Below, piece after piece: positions 1 to 12,500 of a stretch of DNA of 64,000 nucleotides (positions are counted from its first letter, which is position 1; every line of letters begins with the position of its first letter). The stretch lies in NCBI RefSeq assembly GCF_000313135.1, contig NW_004457313.1:422815-486814 (forward strand), read 5' to 3'. The notes under the pieces were generated by a model. It was not told the DNA's origin and ran no database searches. It saw nothing but the letters and a program-made list of their open reading frames with translations. A program made the position numbers and the translations under genes. The DNA comes from Acanthamoeba castellanii str. Neff (Eukaryota > Discosea > Longamoebia > Acanthamoebidae).

Positions 1-787
1 GAGCGTGGACTGCATGAGGTGCTCCTCGAAAGGCGGCACGCCCAGCACGACGGGCTCGGCCACCGCCTCCTCCCTGAACTTCATCCCGTCGGCCGCCTCC
101 GCCGGTCGCTCCTCACCCTCTGTCCATTCGACGGCCAATCTGAGATCGTGTGCGGTGTGTGCGTGTGTGTCGTGTGTGTGTCGTGTGTGTGTCGTGTGTG
201 TGTGGTACCAAACACGGGCTTGTTGGAGAGGCCAAGCGGGGGGACGTTGGCGCCCAACGGTCTGGACTCGGCCAGCTCCGGCTCCGCTGCGACGCCGGTG
301 ATGGCGGCCAGGGTGGCGACGAAGGTGCGCGGGGCGTCGAACACGCGGATGACCTTCTCGTCGGCCCCCGAGACGAAGCGGTGGCTGGCCCCGTTCACGA
401 ATGCCAGGCAGCTCATATCGTAGCCGTGGATCTGCGGTCGCGCCACCTCATGCCACGTCATCGTGGCCTCCCCCTCTTTTGCACGCGCACGTGTAACTGT
501 AAGTGTCGTGTGTCGTGTGTCGTGTGTCNNNNNNNNNNNNNNNNNNNNNGCGGGTGGTCTGGTCCTTGCTCACGGAGACGACGTAGCGCTGCGAGGGATC
601 CCACGACACGTCCTCCACCGAACCGAAGTGGCCCGACACCGTGACGCAGGGCTCCCACGCCTCGAGCTCCAGATCCTCCACTCCCTCACCTGCAACCCAA
701 TACCTCAGCACACACACACGACACACGACACACGACACACACACACACGACACACACGACACACAACGCACGCACGTGCACATGCAC

Positions 788-824
<37 letters not shown>

Positions 825-2736
825 CCTACCTTGCAATACTTTAGTGACCTGACGCTTCCAGAGGTGGAAGGCGCCGTTGTAGCCGTGCGCCAGGATGTAG
901 AGGCCCTCGGGTCCGAACAGTCCGCCGAAGAATCCGAGCGCGTTGCCGCCCAGCTCGCCCACGCGCACGTCGTTGAGCCACACGCCGGTCTCCGGGTCGG
1001 GCCGCCAGATCGCCATCGAGCGGTCCATCGAGGCCGAGAGCAGCGCCATCGGCTGGTGCTCCACTCCTTCACCAGTTGGCGACATGTCAGCCAAAGCCAC
1101 CGCACACGAACACGATCGCACACACGACACACGACACACACACGACACACACGACCACCGCACACGGTGTACCCTGTTTCTCGATTGTGGGGTGCCAGCG
1201 CACGGAATAGACCCAGTCGTCGTGTCCGTAGAGGATGGACTCGAGCACGGCGATGAACATGCCGTCGCTGCCCAGCTTGAACCGCTTGCCCCGGCGCTGC
1301 TCGATGTCCTCCCGGCTCAGCCCGGCGCCCTCGTCGTCGGCCTCCGCCTCGTCCGGCGCGTCGTCGCCGCCGGCGGCGGCGAGAAGCGGCGCGACGGCCA
1401 CGCTCGACTCGCCGGCGTCGGAGCGCGCGATCTTCCACAGGCGGATGTAGTTGTCCTGCGCGGACGAGGCCAGGAACACGTCGCCGTTGTCCGCGCGCGT
1501 GAAGGCGAGCGACCGGATCCAGTCCTCGTGCCCGTGCAGCTCCAGCAGCCGATGAAACTGAAGCGACAACGTCGCGCGCAGTTGTCAGTACTGTGTGTCG
1601 TGTGCGTCGTGTACATTCTGTGCGTCGTGTGCGTCGTGTGCGGTGCTGACCTTTTGGCCGTCCAGCTTGCAGACGTAGAGGTGGATCATGAGATCGACGC
1701 CAGCGGCGGCCATCAAGACCACGTTCGTGCCGGGGATGTGAGTGAGCGCGACGCACTCCATCATCTTCGGCGCGTAGTCGAACGTCTGCAGGCACGTCCA
1801 TTCGCCCGCCGTCGGGCCGGAATCCCGCCGCCAGATCTTCATCGTGCGGTCGGCCGACGTCGACGCAAGCCACACCTGCGCACACGACGCACATGTGGCA
1901 TCGAGTGTGAGTCATCGTCACCTTGCGGTGCGTTCAGCTGCGGTTGTGGCTGTGGCTTACCTGGCCGTTGGGCGTGGTGAGTACAGCGACGTGGGTCACG
2001 GAATCGGCATGGCCCTGCAAGACTGCCGACGCTTCCCACTACTCGGTTGGTGTGTGCGGTGATCGAGCGCGAGCGCAGGAGGAGCTTGTGGTCAGCAAAA
2101 CCAAAACGCGAAAGGCCACCAGCAACCACAAAGGAGAGGGGTGTGTCCATGCCTCGTCGCTGCTCTGGGACTTGCGCCAGACCATCACCGTCTTGTCCGA
2201 CGAACCCGATACGAGTTCGGTCTCGGGCGACTTCCACCGCGCCTCGACGCTCTCTGCGATCGTGATGAGCACGCCGCGACGAGGTGTGAGATCAAACTTG
2301 CTGTGCTCTCGGCGGTGGTGGGCAAAAAAAGATGGTGGGCAGCTGCACACGAACCGGAGGTGTTGGGAATCCACGACACGCTGTTCACCCTGTCCGTGTG
2401 GCCACGCAAGACCTGCTTCACTCGATACTCCTGCATTTTGTAAAGATGAAAAAAAACGGAATTTAATAAAATATAATCAATCTAAATTGATCATTCGTAG
2501 CACGTCACGAGAGAAGGGTGCCGCAATGGGGGCAAGGTCGGACGTACATCAGGAGCGTAGAGGGCGATCATGTTGTGGGCTCCGTAGGCGAGCAGATTGT
2601 TACGGCCCCAAGTAGCAGCATTCACCAACCGGTTGCAACCGACACTAATGAAGCGCAAGAGAACCTTGGCATCAAGAGCCGAAGATGCCTCTCCCTCGGC
2701 CGCAAGGTTGCCCGAAGCAGCTGCCGCCCCCTCCAT
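1..2736 (-). CDS. ELP2: Elongator complex protein 2 (WD40), 3' end truncated by window
   Basis: Elp2 is the double beta-propeller scaffold of Elongator, which modifies wobble uridines of tRNAs. The minus strand reads from ATG at 2736 through about eight exons and runs off the left edge. WD-type blades are visible in order: [71 protein letters not shown] and [13 protein letters not shown]. The ELP2 signature region VPPLGLSNK, then [12 protein letters not shown], sits near the edge, so the last few blades are missing. Introns carry long TGTCG/CACACG repeats; a 21-N gap at 529-549 interrupts one exon or its border. Blade order and the GLSNK segment separate it from generic WD40 proteins. The upstream neighbour (dioxygenase) is also on the minus strand, with its stop 148 bp from this start. 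Confidence 0.9.
529..549. other. Assembly gap (21 N)
   Basis: A run of 21 N directly follows a GTGTC-type repeat at about 500-528 in ELP2. The gap lies at a repeat/exon border, so the true length of the repeat and a few codons of ELP2 are unknown. Confidence 0.99.
712..826. repeat. Intronic CACACGACAC / (CA)n microsatellite
   Basis: Degenerate repeats of CACACGAC grade into a pure (CA)n tract of about 40 bp at 787-824, inside an ELP2 intron. Similar tracts of either strand sense occur in other introns of this gene (about 150-205, 1100-1165, 1590-1640). Confidence 0.9.
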
Positions 2737-2883
2737 CTTGTTCTTTTCAACTCTCTTTCAGAGATGAAGAGAAAAGAAAATGGTGCGGAAAAACTGGCGG
2801 TTTGTGGTGTGTGCGGTGTGTTGACATCAGACCATGGCCACCTGAATGCTTGAAAAGGTGTGTGTCTTTATGATGGAGTATGA

Positions 2884-4218
2884 TTACAGTTCGTCGGCCG
2901 GAGCAGAGGTGGTGGCGCTATCCTCCTCGGGTGTGACAAAGGGGAAGGCGTAGGCTGCCATGGAGAAGCTCCCATCCCAGTGCTCGTGCAACTTGATCGC
3001 CTTTCCAGTACTGCGTGCACACACGACCATGAAGGAAAGTAGCAGTTGTAAGCCAAGGAAGGAGTTGACAACAACATCCACTGGAGAGCGAGAGAACTGT
3101 GCGAGAGTGAGGTTTACCCAGATACGCCCACGAGGGGCAGTAGCGGAACAAAGTGTTCAACGCGAGGGTGGGCATCGTGAATGAGCGGGTGCTGCTTAAA
3201 CGTGGCGAAGTGGTCCTCGCGCTCCTTGCCCGTCTTTGTCACCCCTTCCTCGACCCACTTGTCAAAGTCCACCGCCCATTGCTGCACGCGCGCGCTCGCG
3301 CAGGTGAGCACGGCAACGGGCTGGTGGCGACACTCGACAACATAAATCCGTACCTCTCTCTTCTTGAAGGCGCGCCAATCGCGCAGATTGTGTGTGATGA
3401 GACCACTCCCGATCACCAGCACGTCTTCCTCCTTGACCAGCGCCGTCAGCGCTTTGCCCATTCTGCATTGTCGTGTGCGGTGTGCGTGCGTGCGTGCGTG
3501 TTCGGTCAGCCACCACAACCGCCTCGAGATGTTGTGCGATTGAATGGTGTACCGAAAGTGGAGGCGAGGCTCGAAGGAGTCGATGAGGGAGAGCTGGAGA
3601 ACGGGGATGTCGGCCTCGGGGTACATGAGGTGCAGCGGCACCCAGGTCCCATGGTCCAGACCGTGCTTGGGGTCCCCTCGGCACTCAATGCCCTCGGCCC
3701 GGAGGGCTTCCGCCACGCGCGCGGCGATGTCGGGTGACCCCGCAGGTGTCCACTTGATCTGGTACATCTCATCCGGAAAGCCTACGACAAGGAGAGGCCA
3801 AGGGAAGGGTGTGATCGGTCAGTACACAACGACACACGACACGCGACACACATGACACCTGGCACGCACCATAGAAATCGTAGATCTGGGGAGGCGCGAG
3901 CGCTGTGTTCACTGCAGCCTTCCTACCACCAATAAAAGAAATTATTAGTCATTAAATAATAAATAAATAAATGGATTAGTGACTAATAATAAAAAGTAAG
4001 ATAAAAATATATACGAGGGGTGCGTACTGTTCCTCCCAATGCGCGGATATGCAGACAATGGCCTTAGGCCGGCCGAGCTGCTTGCCCAGCTGCTTGAAGA
4101 ATTGGTGGGACGGGTGCTGCCGGTCGATAGCCAAGGTAGGCGCTCCGTGCGACACGAACACCACCCTCGTCTTGCTCAAATCCGTGGTTGATTTGATGGA
4201 GCTGCTGGCCTGCCTCAT
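2884..4218 (-). CDS. LigB-family extradiol dioxygenase (4,5-DOPA dioxygenase-like)
   Basis: Class III extradiol dioxygenases of the DODA/YgiD type open catechol-like rings using a non-haem metal. The minus strand encodes, across about five exons, VFVSHGAPTLAID near the N-terminus, then CISAHWEEQ, YDFYGFPDE, GLDHGTWVPL and GSGLITHN. These contain the histidines expected of the metal site (SHG, SAHW, DHG, THN) in the family order. The C-terminus is HEHWDGSFSMAAYAF followed by an acidic tail. I take the start as ATG at 4218, because the open frame further upstream has only non-ATG codons; a short upstream exon cannot be excluded. One intron near 3940-4015 is AT-rich. The substrate cannot be told from sequence; aromatic or betalain-type diols are typical for the family. 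Confidence 0.85.
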
Positions 4219-4760
4219 CGCGACGCTTAAGGTCAAGGTGAAAAAGTAGACGGCGAGAAGGAGATGGAGAGTAAATCTCTTTGGAGGATTAAAGGGAATG
4301 ATGGTGGTGAAGGCAGGTAGGCCCAGAGTAGTGAGGAGGGTGGTGCAGACGCGGCGTGAAGTTGTGGTGTGTCCATGATGCGCAGCGACTTCATCTTTTT
4401 GTGGCTGTTGGCTCGCCGTTTGCGGGATACTGGAGAAGCTTCCGACCGCAGTAGATTGGCCAAAGCTCCAACCAACCGCAATTCAAACTTCAACGCTCCC
4501 ATGACAGCACTCCCCTTTTCCGCCACTGGGGCCGTTTTTCTCTGGTGGCAGCTTGCTGGGTCTTCTTGGAGCTCAAGGAGATGAGCTGTTGGTGTTGATC
4601 CAACTGAGGTTTGGTTCGCTTCGGGTGTTGGGCTTTTTGGCGGGAAGGATCCTTATTGGTTGACTGCGGGGAAAGACCGCCAAAAAGATGCCGCGAAGAC
4701 AGCAAAGTACACGCAGAGCTGGTTCAGGTCGGTTCCATTTGGCCTCAAAATCACGCGAAA
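4219..4760. promoter_or_regulatory. Divergent intergenic region, no gene seen
   Basis: A 542-bp spacer lies between the starts of the minus-strand dioxygenase and the plus-strand SANT/U-box gene. Open frames here are short, start with non-ATG codons and show no recognisable domain. It must hold both promoters and leaders, but no clear TATA or Inr element can be defended. Confidence 0.4.
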
Positions 4761-6928
4761 ATGTCGGATGACGAGGAATCGAACAGCTACACGAGGCCGG
4801 CGACGGCGTTCTTCGATGAGCCCATCACGGCGCATTACAGGCACTGGCTCCTACAGAGGAAAAATCGCGCTTCGGCGATGGCCATCGAGGAAGATGAGCG
4901 AGCGATCGCGGGTCACCACCTGAGAAATCTGTTGATCCAGCAATGGGAGGAAAGGCAAAAGAAGGAGCTGGAGGAGGACTACACCGAGCACGACGCCCAG
5001 GGTGCCAGCGACGCCAAGCAGCTGCTCAACCATCACAGCACGATCGCAACGGTGAGGAAGGACAATGTGTTCACGAGCGAATTGACGGAAGAGGAGCAGG
5101 AGATCGTGCGCCAACGCGTCGAACTCCAACGCAAGCAGTTCGAGCAGTTCATGAAGCGACAGAACGAGAAGCGAACGCGCAAGATCAGAAGCATTCATCC
5201 CTACATCACCGAACGCGAGGCCCTCCAAGCATTGAAAGAATGCAACGATGATGAGGTTCGTAATGCCCACTCACCCCCTTCTCACTATGGACGTTGTTTT
5301 TCGTTCGTTTTCGCTCTCGCGTTTGAGACATGTCTGATATTCAGATGAGGTCAATCTACCAACATTTGTTGAGTAGCGATCCCAATTGAGCCTTAAAGAA
5401 GGTGTAATTGCGGCTGTAGTGGCCATATCATCGCGAATTTTGAGCAGCCCTTCGATAAGTCTGTCAGTGCAACAGATCATTAACGTTTCCCGCCATTTAT
5501 CCAGAATGAGGTTGTGGAGAAGCTCATGCAGGCGGGATTCTTCCACGAGGTGCGCAAGGCCATCGCCACCGAGGGGCGGACCGACGACAGCAGCGATGAC
5601 GAGAAGGGGAACGATTCTGATAACAATGGCGACATTCCCGCCGATAAGCAATTCATCTCGAGGAAGCGCAAGAATGTGGACAAGAAGCGGCTCAAGCGCC
5701 TTCGCCTGGATGAGGCATTGAAGAACGTCGATGAGGGCAACTTCGAGGGCTGGTCGGAGGCTCGAATTCGGGCGTGGCAGCTCAAGGACAAGAATCCGAA
5801 TGCGTACTACTACCGCTTCAACGATCCTGGCGTCGAGCAGAGAAACGGCACATGGAACAAGGTACCCACACCCTGCCCTCACCCTCACACCCTACAAGCA
5901 GCAGGGCGCTCACTCTGCCGCCTTGGCTCTTGCATGTTCAGGAGGAGAGGGCGCTGTTCTTCCAGCGAGTGGAGGAGATCGGCGTCAACGGCCAGTGGGG
6001 CATCTTCTCGATGGTCATTCCTGGGCGCGTTGGCTACCAGTGCAGCAACTTCTACAGGTACCATCAGAGTGCCATAGAGATAGATACCCACATGGGCATA
6101 GCGTAAACATGCTGAGCACTTCTCTTTCATGTCCGCGCTGCAGGCACCTCGTTGAAACAGGTCAGGTCGTGGACCCCAACTACGTGATCGACGAGAAAGG
6201 CAAGGCCCACTATCTGTTCAGCAAAGGCATTTGCAAACACACCAAGTCACATAAGAGAAAGGACCCTGGTACGTGGACCGCCTTGCGCATCGGCTCGTAG
6301 AGTGGTGGACTGACTTCAACTTTACCAACGGTCGCCGGCAATATCAGACGACGCGCCTCAGGTCAAGGTTAAGCAGCAAGGCAAGAAGAGAAAGGGAAGG
6401 ACACAGAAGAAGAAGAAGGGAAAGGAAGAAGACGAAGATGCTCATGAGGAAGATGATGACGAATACGTGCCACCATCAAGCCTCAAGAAACAAAAGGGCG
6501 ACGGTACTCGCACCCACCACATCGCCTTTGTTGGCGTGCCTGTGGTTCATTCAACGTTCGCTGATTTGTTCACTCTTTCTTTCGATGTTCGTTCAGACGA
6601 GGAGGACGAGGAGGCCAGGAAGAACGAGAACCCTCTGCCCGGGTTCCTCGATCCCATCACCTTGGAGGAGGTGGAACGGCCGGCCATTGCGCCTTCTGGT
6701 CACGTCATGGATTACAAGAGCTGGAGCAGGTACGCTGCGTTCGACCTTCTTCTTCTTCTTCGGCGGCTAACAACACGTGTGGTGGTCGTGTTCAGATGTC
6801 TTTCGTCCAATGGTGGCCTCTGCCCGTTGACGAAGCAGCCGCTCAAGAAGAGGGATCTGGTGATACTCACGTGGAAGAACATCCACGAGTACAACGACCG
6901 CATCGTCAACTGGCCCGACAAGAAGTAG
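4761..6928 (+). CDS. SANT/Myb-like and U-box-like domain nuclear protein
   Basis: Exons in order give MSDDEESNSYTRPATAFFDE, a charged helical stretch, and a UBA/CUE-like segment (HPYITEREALQALKECNDDE joined to NEVVEKLMQAGFFHEV). A basic region (SRKRKNVDKKRLKRL) follows, then a SANT/Myb-like unit with spaced aromatics (WNKEERALFFQRVEEIG, WGIFSMVIPGRVGYQCSNFY), a Lys-rich low-complexity linker, and a U-box-like C-terminus (FLDPITLEEVERPAIAPSGH, CPLTKQPLKKRDLVILT, NIHEYNDRIVNW). The stop is TAG at 6926. DPIT...GH...CPLTK is the hallmark of U-box folds that bind E2 enzymes without zinc. An E3 role on chromatin is inference. Start and splice sites look standard; about seven exons. Confidence 0.75.
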
Positions 6929-7363
6929 TAGGCACCACCGCCAGCTTTCTCTTTCACCACCTTCTTCTCTTCGCCTTCGGCTTGTTGTCGCCCGACCGTC
7001 AGTTTTCGCTTTGCCTGTAACTTTCCATCGATAGTAGAACTTGTACCTATTTTCTCTCCAAATCCAGAGACATGTTATCTGATCTTGAAGCTAAGCAGAT
7101 CGGCTGGTGAAGCTATGAGGCCTTCTTCTTCTCCAACATTGCAGACCTTCTTTCTCTGGTTTGGCTCTGTGTGTTGTGGCAGATGTTGAGCCAATGGCGA
7201 ATCAAGTGCAGACTCAGGGTATTTCTCCCTGAATTTCTTTCCCCACTACCGCTTCTTCACACCTTCTTCTTGCTCGTTCCAACCCGTTGCTTTCTTTCTT
7301 CAACCAAGAAACCATCATCATCACCAACTCCTCCTTCTTCTCTATATTCGCCAATCACACAAT
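6929..7363. other. Intergenic, tandem genes; nothing coding seen
   Basis: This 435-bp spacer between the SANT/U-box stop and the actin-fragmin kinase start is T/C-rich (many CTTCTTCTTC runs). It presumably holds the 3' UTR of one gene and the promoter of the next. Confidence 0.5.
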
Positions 7364-9434
7364 ATGTCTGCCATGCCGCCACCTCCACCTCCGCAGGTCT
7401 CTGGTACGCGCACCCCTTCATTTATTTTGTTATTTTAAAAATTGTGATAAATCAAATCTTATTATTGCTATTATTTGAGGCGTAACGTTTCTTCGACACG
7501 GACAGTCGAGGCCGGCGTCGTCAAGTTCGTGGCCGAAGGAGAAGACGAGAAAAAGAAGAACTGGCTCCCCACCTCGCTGGACATCCTCGACAACAAGGCC
7601 CCATCTCCACACGAGTACGTCGTCTCTCTTTCAAACATTACAACGTTCATCGTCTCCCGTCGACGTTGTTGCATTGCGTCACCACGAGATCATGGTCTCG
7701 TGTGAAGATGCGTGTGTTGTGCTGACAAGCGAAAGCTTCCTTTTTTTCTCCCCACCTTCAAAGGCTCACCTCGGCGCAGCTGGCGCAGGCCAAAGCGGCG
7801 GACATCGACCACATCCAATGGACTAAAGTCTCTGCCTTCTGCCGCTCCGGCGTTGGCTCTGCCGGTAACGATTACCCCACTACACGCCACACACGCCACA
7901 CACGCCACACACGCCACACACGCCACACACGCCACACACGCCACACACGCCACACACGCCACACACGCCACACGACGAACTAATGCATGGCCGGCTCCGA
8001 TGCGCAGGCGTGTTCTTCGTCAAGGTCCCGGAGGGCGTGGCGGTGGTCAAGGGCTGCGACTCCGTCGTAGAGGAGGTCTTTGCGGCGCTCCTCGCCGAGG
8101 TACGTCATCACCGACCAACAACCTGACACGACACGACCAACGACACACGCGCACCGCACGCACCGCACGCATGGCACACGCACAACGCACAACGCACACG
8201 ACACGTGCGGTTCTGAAAGGGATGTGTCTGGGTGGGTGTGCAGCGGGTGGGCATCCGCGTGCCGCGCGTGCGGGTGTTGGAGTACACGAGCCGGGAGTGG
8301 CGCCAGGCCAAGTGGGCCATCCGCTCCAAGGCCGAGGCTGCCGACCCCACCGGCGTCGACGCCCTCAAGGTCGAGAAGGAGCTCGACCGCCCCTTCATCA
8401 TGGGTACTCTCCTCTACATCGTGCCGCGGTGTGTGCCGCGTGTCGTGCGTGTCGTGCCGTGAGCGGGGTGGCGCGTGTGCGATGACTGATGGAGAAGTGG
8501 GCACCAGTGATGGAGTTTGTGAAGGGGAAGGACCTGGAGCAGTTGGGTCCGCAGGCCAAGTCGCTGTTCGAGAGCCCCGACGGCCCGCGGCTCTTCCGCG
8601 AGATGGGCCGCCTCGTGTGCCTCGACATCGTCACCAACAACTGGGACCGACTTCCCATCATCTGGGACAACGACGGTACCACCCGCCTCACGCAACACGA
8701 CACACACGGCACACAAGACACTCACGGCACTCACGGCACTCACGGCACTCACGGGCTTGTGTGTGTTTGTGTGGTGTGTGTGTGTGGCCAGGGAATTTCC
8801 GCAACCTGTACCTGGAGCAGCGGGAGGGCAAGGACCACCACCGGACCAAGTGGAGCGTGGTGGGCATCGACCAGGGCATCACCGCGGTCAAGCGCGAGGT
8901 GCACCCGGAGGGCCACGACAAGTACATGAGCCGCGTCGAGTCGCTCGTCGTGCACATCGCCACCAGGGTACCTCCTCGTCGTGTGTCGTGAGTGCGTCCG
9001 TGTGTCGTGTGTCATGTGTGCGTGTGTCGTGTGTCGTGTGTCGTGTGCCGTGTGCCGTGTGTGCCGTGTGTGCCGTGTGGTGTTTGCGATGACTCAAACG
9101 TTGGCGTTGCATTGCTTGGGCGCAGCCGGGTGAGGAGGCGGAGGAGCTGCAGCGATTCAGGGACTGCATTCGCACCGAGCTGGCGATCGATCTGCGCCCC
9201 TCCGATTCGCTTGAGATTCAAGCCGGCATTCTGGAGACGGTGAAGGAGTTCGCCAAGCTCGAGGAGAAGGACCTCGTGGAGATGAAGCACAAGGTGGAGC
9301 ACATGATCCGCACCGACTGGGCCGACGTGTGGGCCAAGGGCCTCGAGAGCATCCACATCCCCATGCTCATGGACGTCATCGACATCTACAAGCGCGCCCT
9401 CTCCCTCCCGCCCCAACCCGCCGCCACCAAATAA
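7364..9434 (+). CDS. Actin-fragmin kinase-like protein kinase
   Basis: Physarum actin-fragmin kinase phosphorylates actin in the actin-fragmin complex and has an atypical kinase fold. About eight exons start with ATG at 7364 (MSAMPPPPPPQV). The catalytic region runs from IDHIQWTKVSAFCRSGVGSA through FFVKVPEGVAVVKG (nucleotide-binding lysine region), VFAALLAERVGIRVPRVRVL, FIMVMEFVKGKDLEQLG and CLDIVTNNWDRLPIIWDNDG to WSVVGIDQGITAV. The conserved D..NNWDR.P..W...GN block and the ID.G motif match the Act-Frag catalytic family. The Physarum protein has C-terminal kelch repeats; here the protein ends shortly after a helical tail (ALSLPPQPAATK, stop TAA 9432-9434), so it is a kinase-only form. Introns carry 9-bp minisatellites. 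It converges with the next gene, leaving 153 bp between stops. Confidence 0.88.
7884..7975. repeat. 9-bp tandem repeat (CGCCACACA)n
   Basis: About ten near-perfect copies of the 9-mer lie inside an intron of the actin-fragmin kinase gene, just upstream of the exon encoding FFVKVPEGV. Another short 9-mer array (GGCACTCAC, about four copies) lies in a later intron at 8716-8753. Confidence 0.95.
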
Positions 9435-9587
9435 TTATAATCACCGCACACACGCACACGCACACGCACCAACGCAACGCAACACACGTGATATTACTTT
9501 TTGATGTATACAATTCTACATTTTCGCACACACCGCGTGTCGTGTCGTGTCGTGTCGTTGTGTCGTGTGCGGCGACTGATTTTATTG

Positions 9588-12500
9588 TTAGAGCTCGCGA
9601 CGTTGGGTGGTGGGGTCCGGGGAGGACTGCGCGGCGTCGACGTGGTAGCGGAGGAGGCAGCGCTGGTAGTCGGCGCTCCCCGTGCTGGTGATGGCGCACA
9701 TGTTGGGCAGCGCGTTGGCGATGTAGAGCGCCGTCTTGTAGCTCAGGTAGCGCGCAAAGTGGGACGAGAAGCCGCTCGTGATCGTCTCCCACACCCACGC
9801 GAACGAGGCCGTGTCCACCCCGCTCACCTGTTGTGCCACACCGCCGCCGCCGCCGCCACGTCAGCACGACACGCACCACACCACACGTGTGCGCACGACA
9901 CAGCACGCGCGCGCGGGCGGGAGGGAACGTACGGCGTAGGCGCCGCGGAAGGTGTATTCGAGGACCCAGCGAGGGGCGGGGAGGAGGTTGACGAGGGCCA
10001 GGTCCAGGTAGAAGTGGGCGTAGTCCGCGATCGCCCCCGTCTCGCGGTAGTAGTGGTAGTACCTGAAACTCGGATTGTTTTCGTGCCTGTGCGCGTGCGT
10101 GTGCGGTGTGTGCGGTGCGCGTGTGCGGTTGGTGGTGAGGTGTGTGCGCACATATGACATGATGAGGTTTGCGGAGACGGGTGTGGCGTACAGCGGGGAG
10201 ATGGAGGGGTGGATCATGATGCTGGACACGACGACCGGGTCGGCCGAAGTGGTCTGCTGCGCGCCGGCGACGTCGTCGTCGGTCGGCGGCGGCGGCGTCG
10301 CACTGGCCTCGGCGCCGCGCGGGGACAGCAAAATGCGGAACTCGTCCAAGTGGTAGTGCGCAAAGATCTGGTTGATGATCACATCCTCGGCAAACTGTCG
10401 AACACAGCACGTTGTATGAGCATTCCGCACTCGCACGCGCGCGCGCGACCGCACACGCACACGCACGAGTTGGGGGGGGGTTGAGGCGTACGGGGTAGAT
10501 GATGTCCAAATACGAGTCGACGTATTTGGCGCACCAGTTGATGGATCCGTCGTATTCGTTGACACCGTAGGGAATGTGGCCGGCGATGATGACCTACGGC
10601 CCCAGCGTTCATGAGAATGACACACGACACGCACGGCACGCACGACACGACACGACACGACACGACACGACACGACACGACACGACACGACACGACACGA
10701 CACGACACGACACGACACCTTTTCGTTGTTGAGCTTGGCTTGGGCGAGTTGGTTCTTGAGCCACACGAATTGGCCGTTGGGGTCTGCCGGCGGGTTGGTC
10801 GTGCACGAATCGTACGGGTCTGCGGCCAGATTAATCTGGCTTCGTCAGCCAAAAGGAATGAAAAGAAAAGAAAAAGAAAAAGGCATTTGGGGCGGCGAAC
10901 CGAGGGCGGTGCTGTTGCTGGGCACAAAGTTGATGGAGTAGAGCACCGTGTTGAGGGCGATGATGCGCAGGCCGGTCGCCGCCGGGACCTTCATGCTATA
11001 GTAGCCCCCCGTGACGAACGTGGCTCGCTGCTCCTCTACACACACGACACGCACAACGACACGACACACACAACGACACGCACGACACACGACATGTCGA
11101 CCCGCGTGGTGTGGGGTTGAGCGATGGGTCGAGGAGCGAGCCGAGGCCTGCTGCAAGCGCGGTAAGGGCGTCTTACCGCCGAGCCAGGGAGACCACAGAT
11201 TGGCGAGGTGGTCGAGCCACGCGCTGGGTCCGTAGGGCTGGTGGTAGTCCGGGTACACGTCGTTGTTACCTGCTGCCGAGTCAGCCTTCACGTTGCGTGC
11301 CATGCCGTGTGTCGTAGCGTGTGCCGTGTGTGCCGTGTCGCGTGTCGTGCCGTGTGTGTCGCGTGTGTCGCGTGTGTCGCGTGTGTCGCGTGTGTCGCGT
11401 GTGTCGCGTGTGTCGCGTGTGTCGCGTGTGTCGCGTGTGTCGCGTGTGTCGCGTGTGTCGCGTGTGTCGCGTGTGTCGCGTGGGTCGCGTGTGTCGCGTG
11501 GGCTGCGGAAGTGTGGAAGTTGGAGGCCAGGTACCGAGGAGAGGGAGGACGAGGGTGGTGGGGAAGACCTGGCGGATCATCGAAGTGAATTGGGTGATGG
11601 TCTGGTTTTGCAATGCCCACGTCGGCATGGCATGCGCCGGTATGTCGCCCGTTCTACACGCATCATACACCGCATTCCTCACATTAGCACACGCACTCAC
11701 CGCACAACCGCACACGCACACACGCACACGCACACACTCGCACAACCGCACAACCGCACAACCGCACACGGCGTACATCAAGATAAAGTCTGGCTTGCTG
11801 TCGACCGCGTACATGGCGCCCAACCTGTTCACATGTGAAGGCAGATTCAAGTTGAGTCGCTCAGCATTGAGGGCGATGGCGATGGCGATGAGGTCCAGTA
11901 GTGGTTTGGTTTTAAAGGTGGCAGTCGAGGTGGCTGTACGCGCTCTTGACCAGCTCGACGGGGGCGTCGCAGCCGTACTGGCCGTAGGGGAAGTTGCCGC
12001 CCGAGGGATCCGATGCCCGGACCGGCGAGGCAAAGTAGGATTCCTCTTCTGCGTGCGGTGCGTGAGTACGGTGTGTGCGGTGGTGCGTGTGCGTGTGCGA
12101 CGGCGAGTGTGTGCGGTGTGTCGTGTGCTGTGCACGTACGGGTGAGGTTGGAAACGCGGCAGAAGGTGCTCCGATTCCTCGAAGCGTCGTAGAGCACGTC
12201 CATGTGCACGTCCGACAGCTGGAAGAACCTTCCTCTGCATTTTATTGTCAGTAATTAATTTTATTAATTTTTCTATAATCAATATCAATAATTATTATCC
12301 ATAATAAATCGTAATAATAAGACTCTAGCAATAATTCTATTTTTTTAATTGATTATTACTCTTGTGGGGGGGGGTAATACCGAGGGGAGATGGGGCCAGA
12401 GGGGTGGAGATCGTCGTTGGCGACGTGGATGACGTCGAAGAAGAGGAGCAGGAGGAGGCTAAAGAAGGCCACGAAGAAGATGAAGCCCGCAAGGAAGAAC

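Noticed and set aside
7884..7975. Possible CRISPR-like or coding repeat array
   Set aside because: Units are 9 bp with no spacers, inside an intron of a eukaryotic gene.
11263..11838. Long open frames of RVSRVS or HATHAT type on both strands
   Set aside because: They are products of a 9-bp intronic minisatellite that keeps all frames open; the real gene is the minus-strand phosphoesterase.
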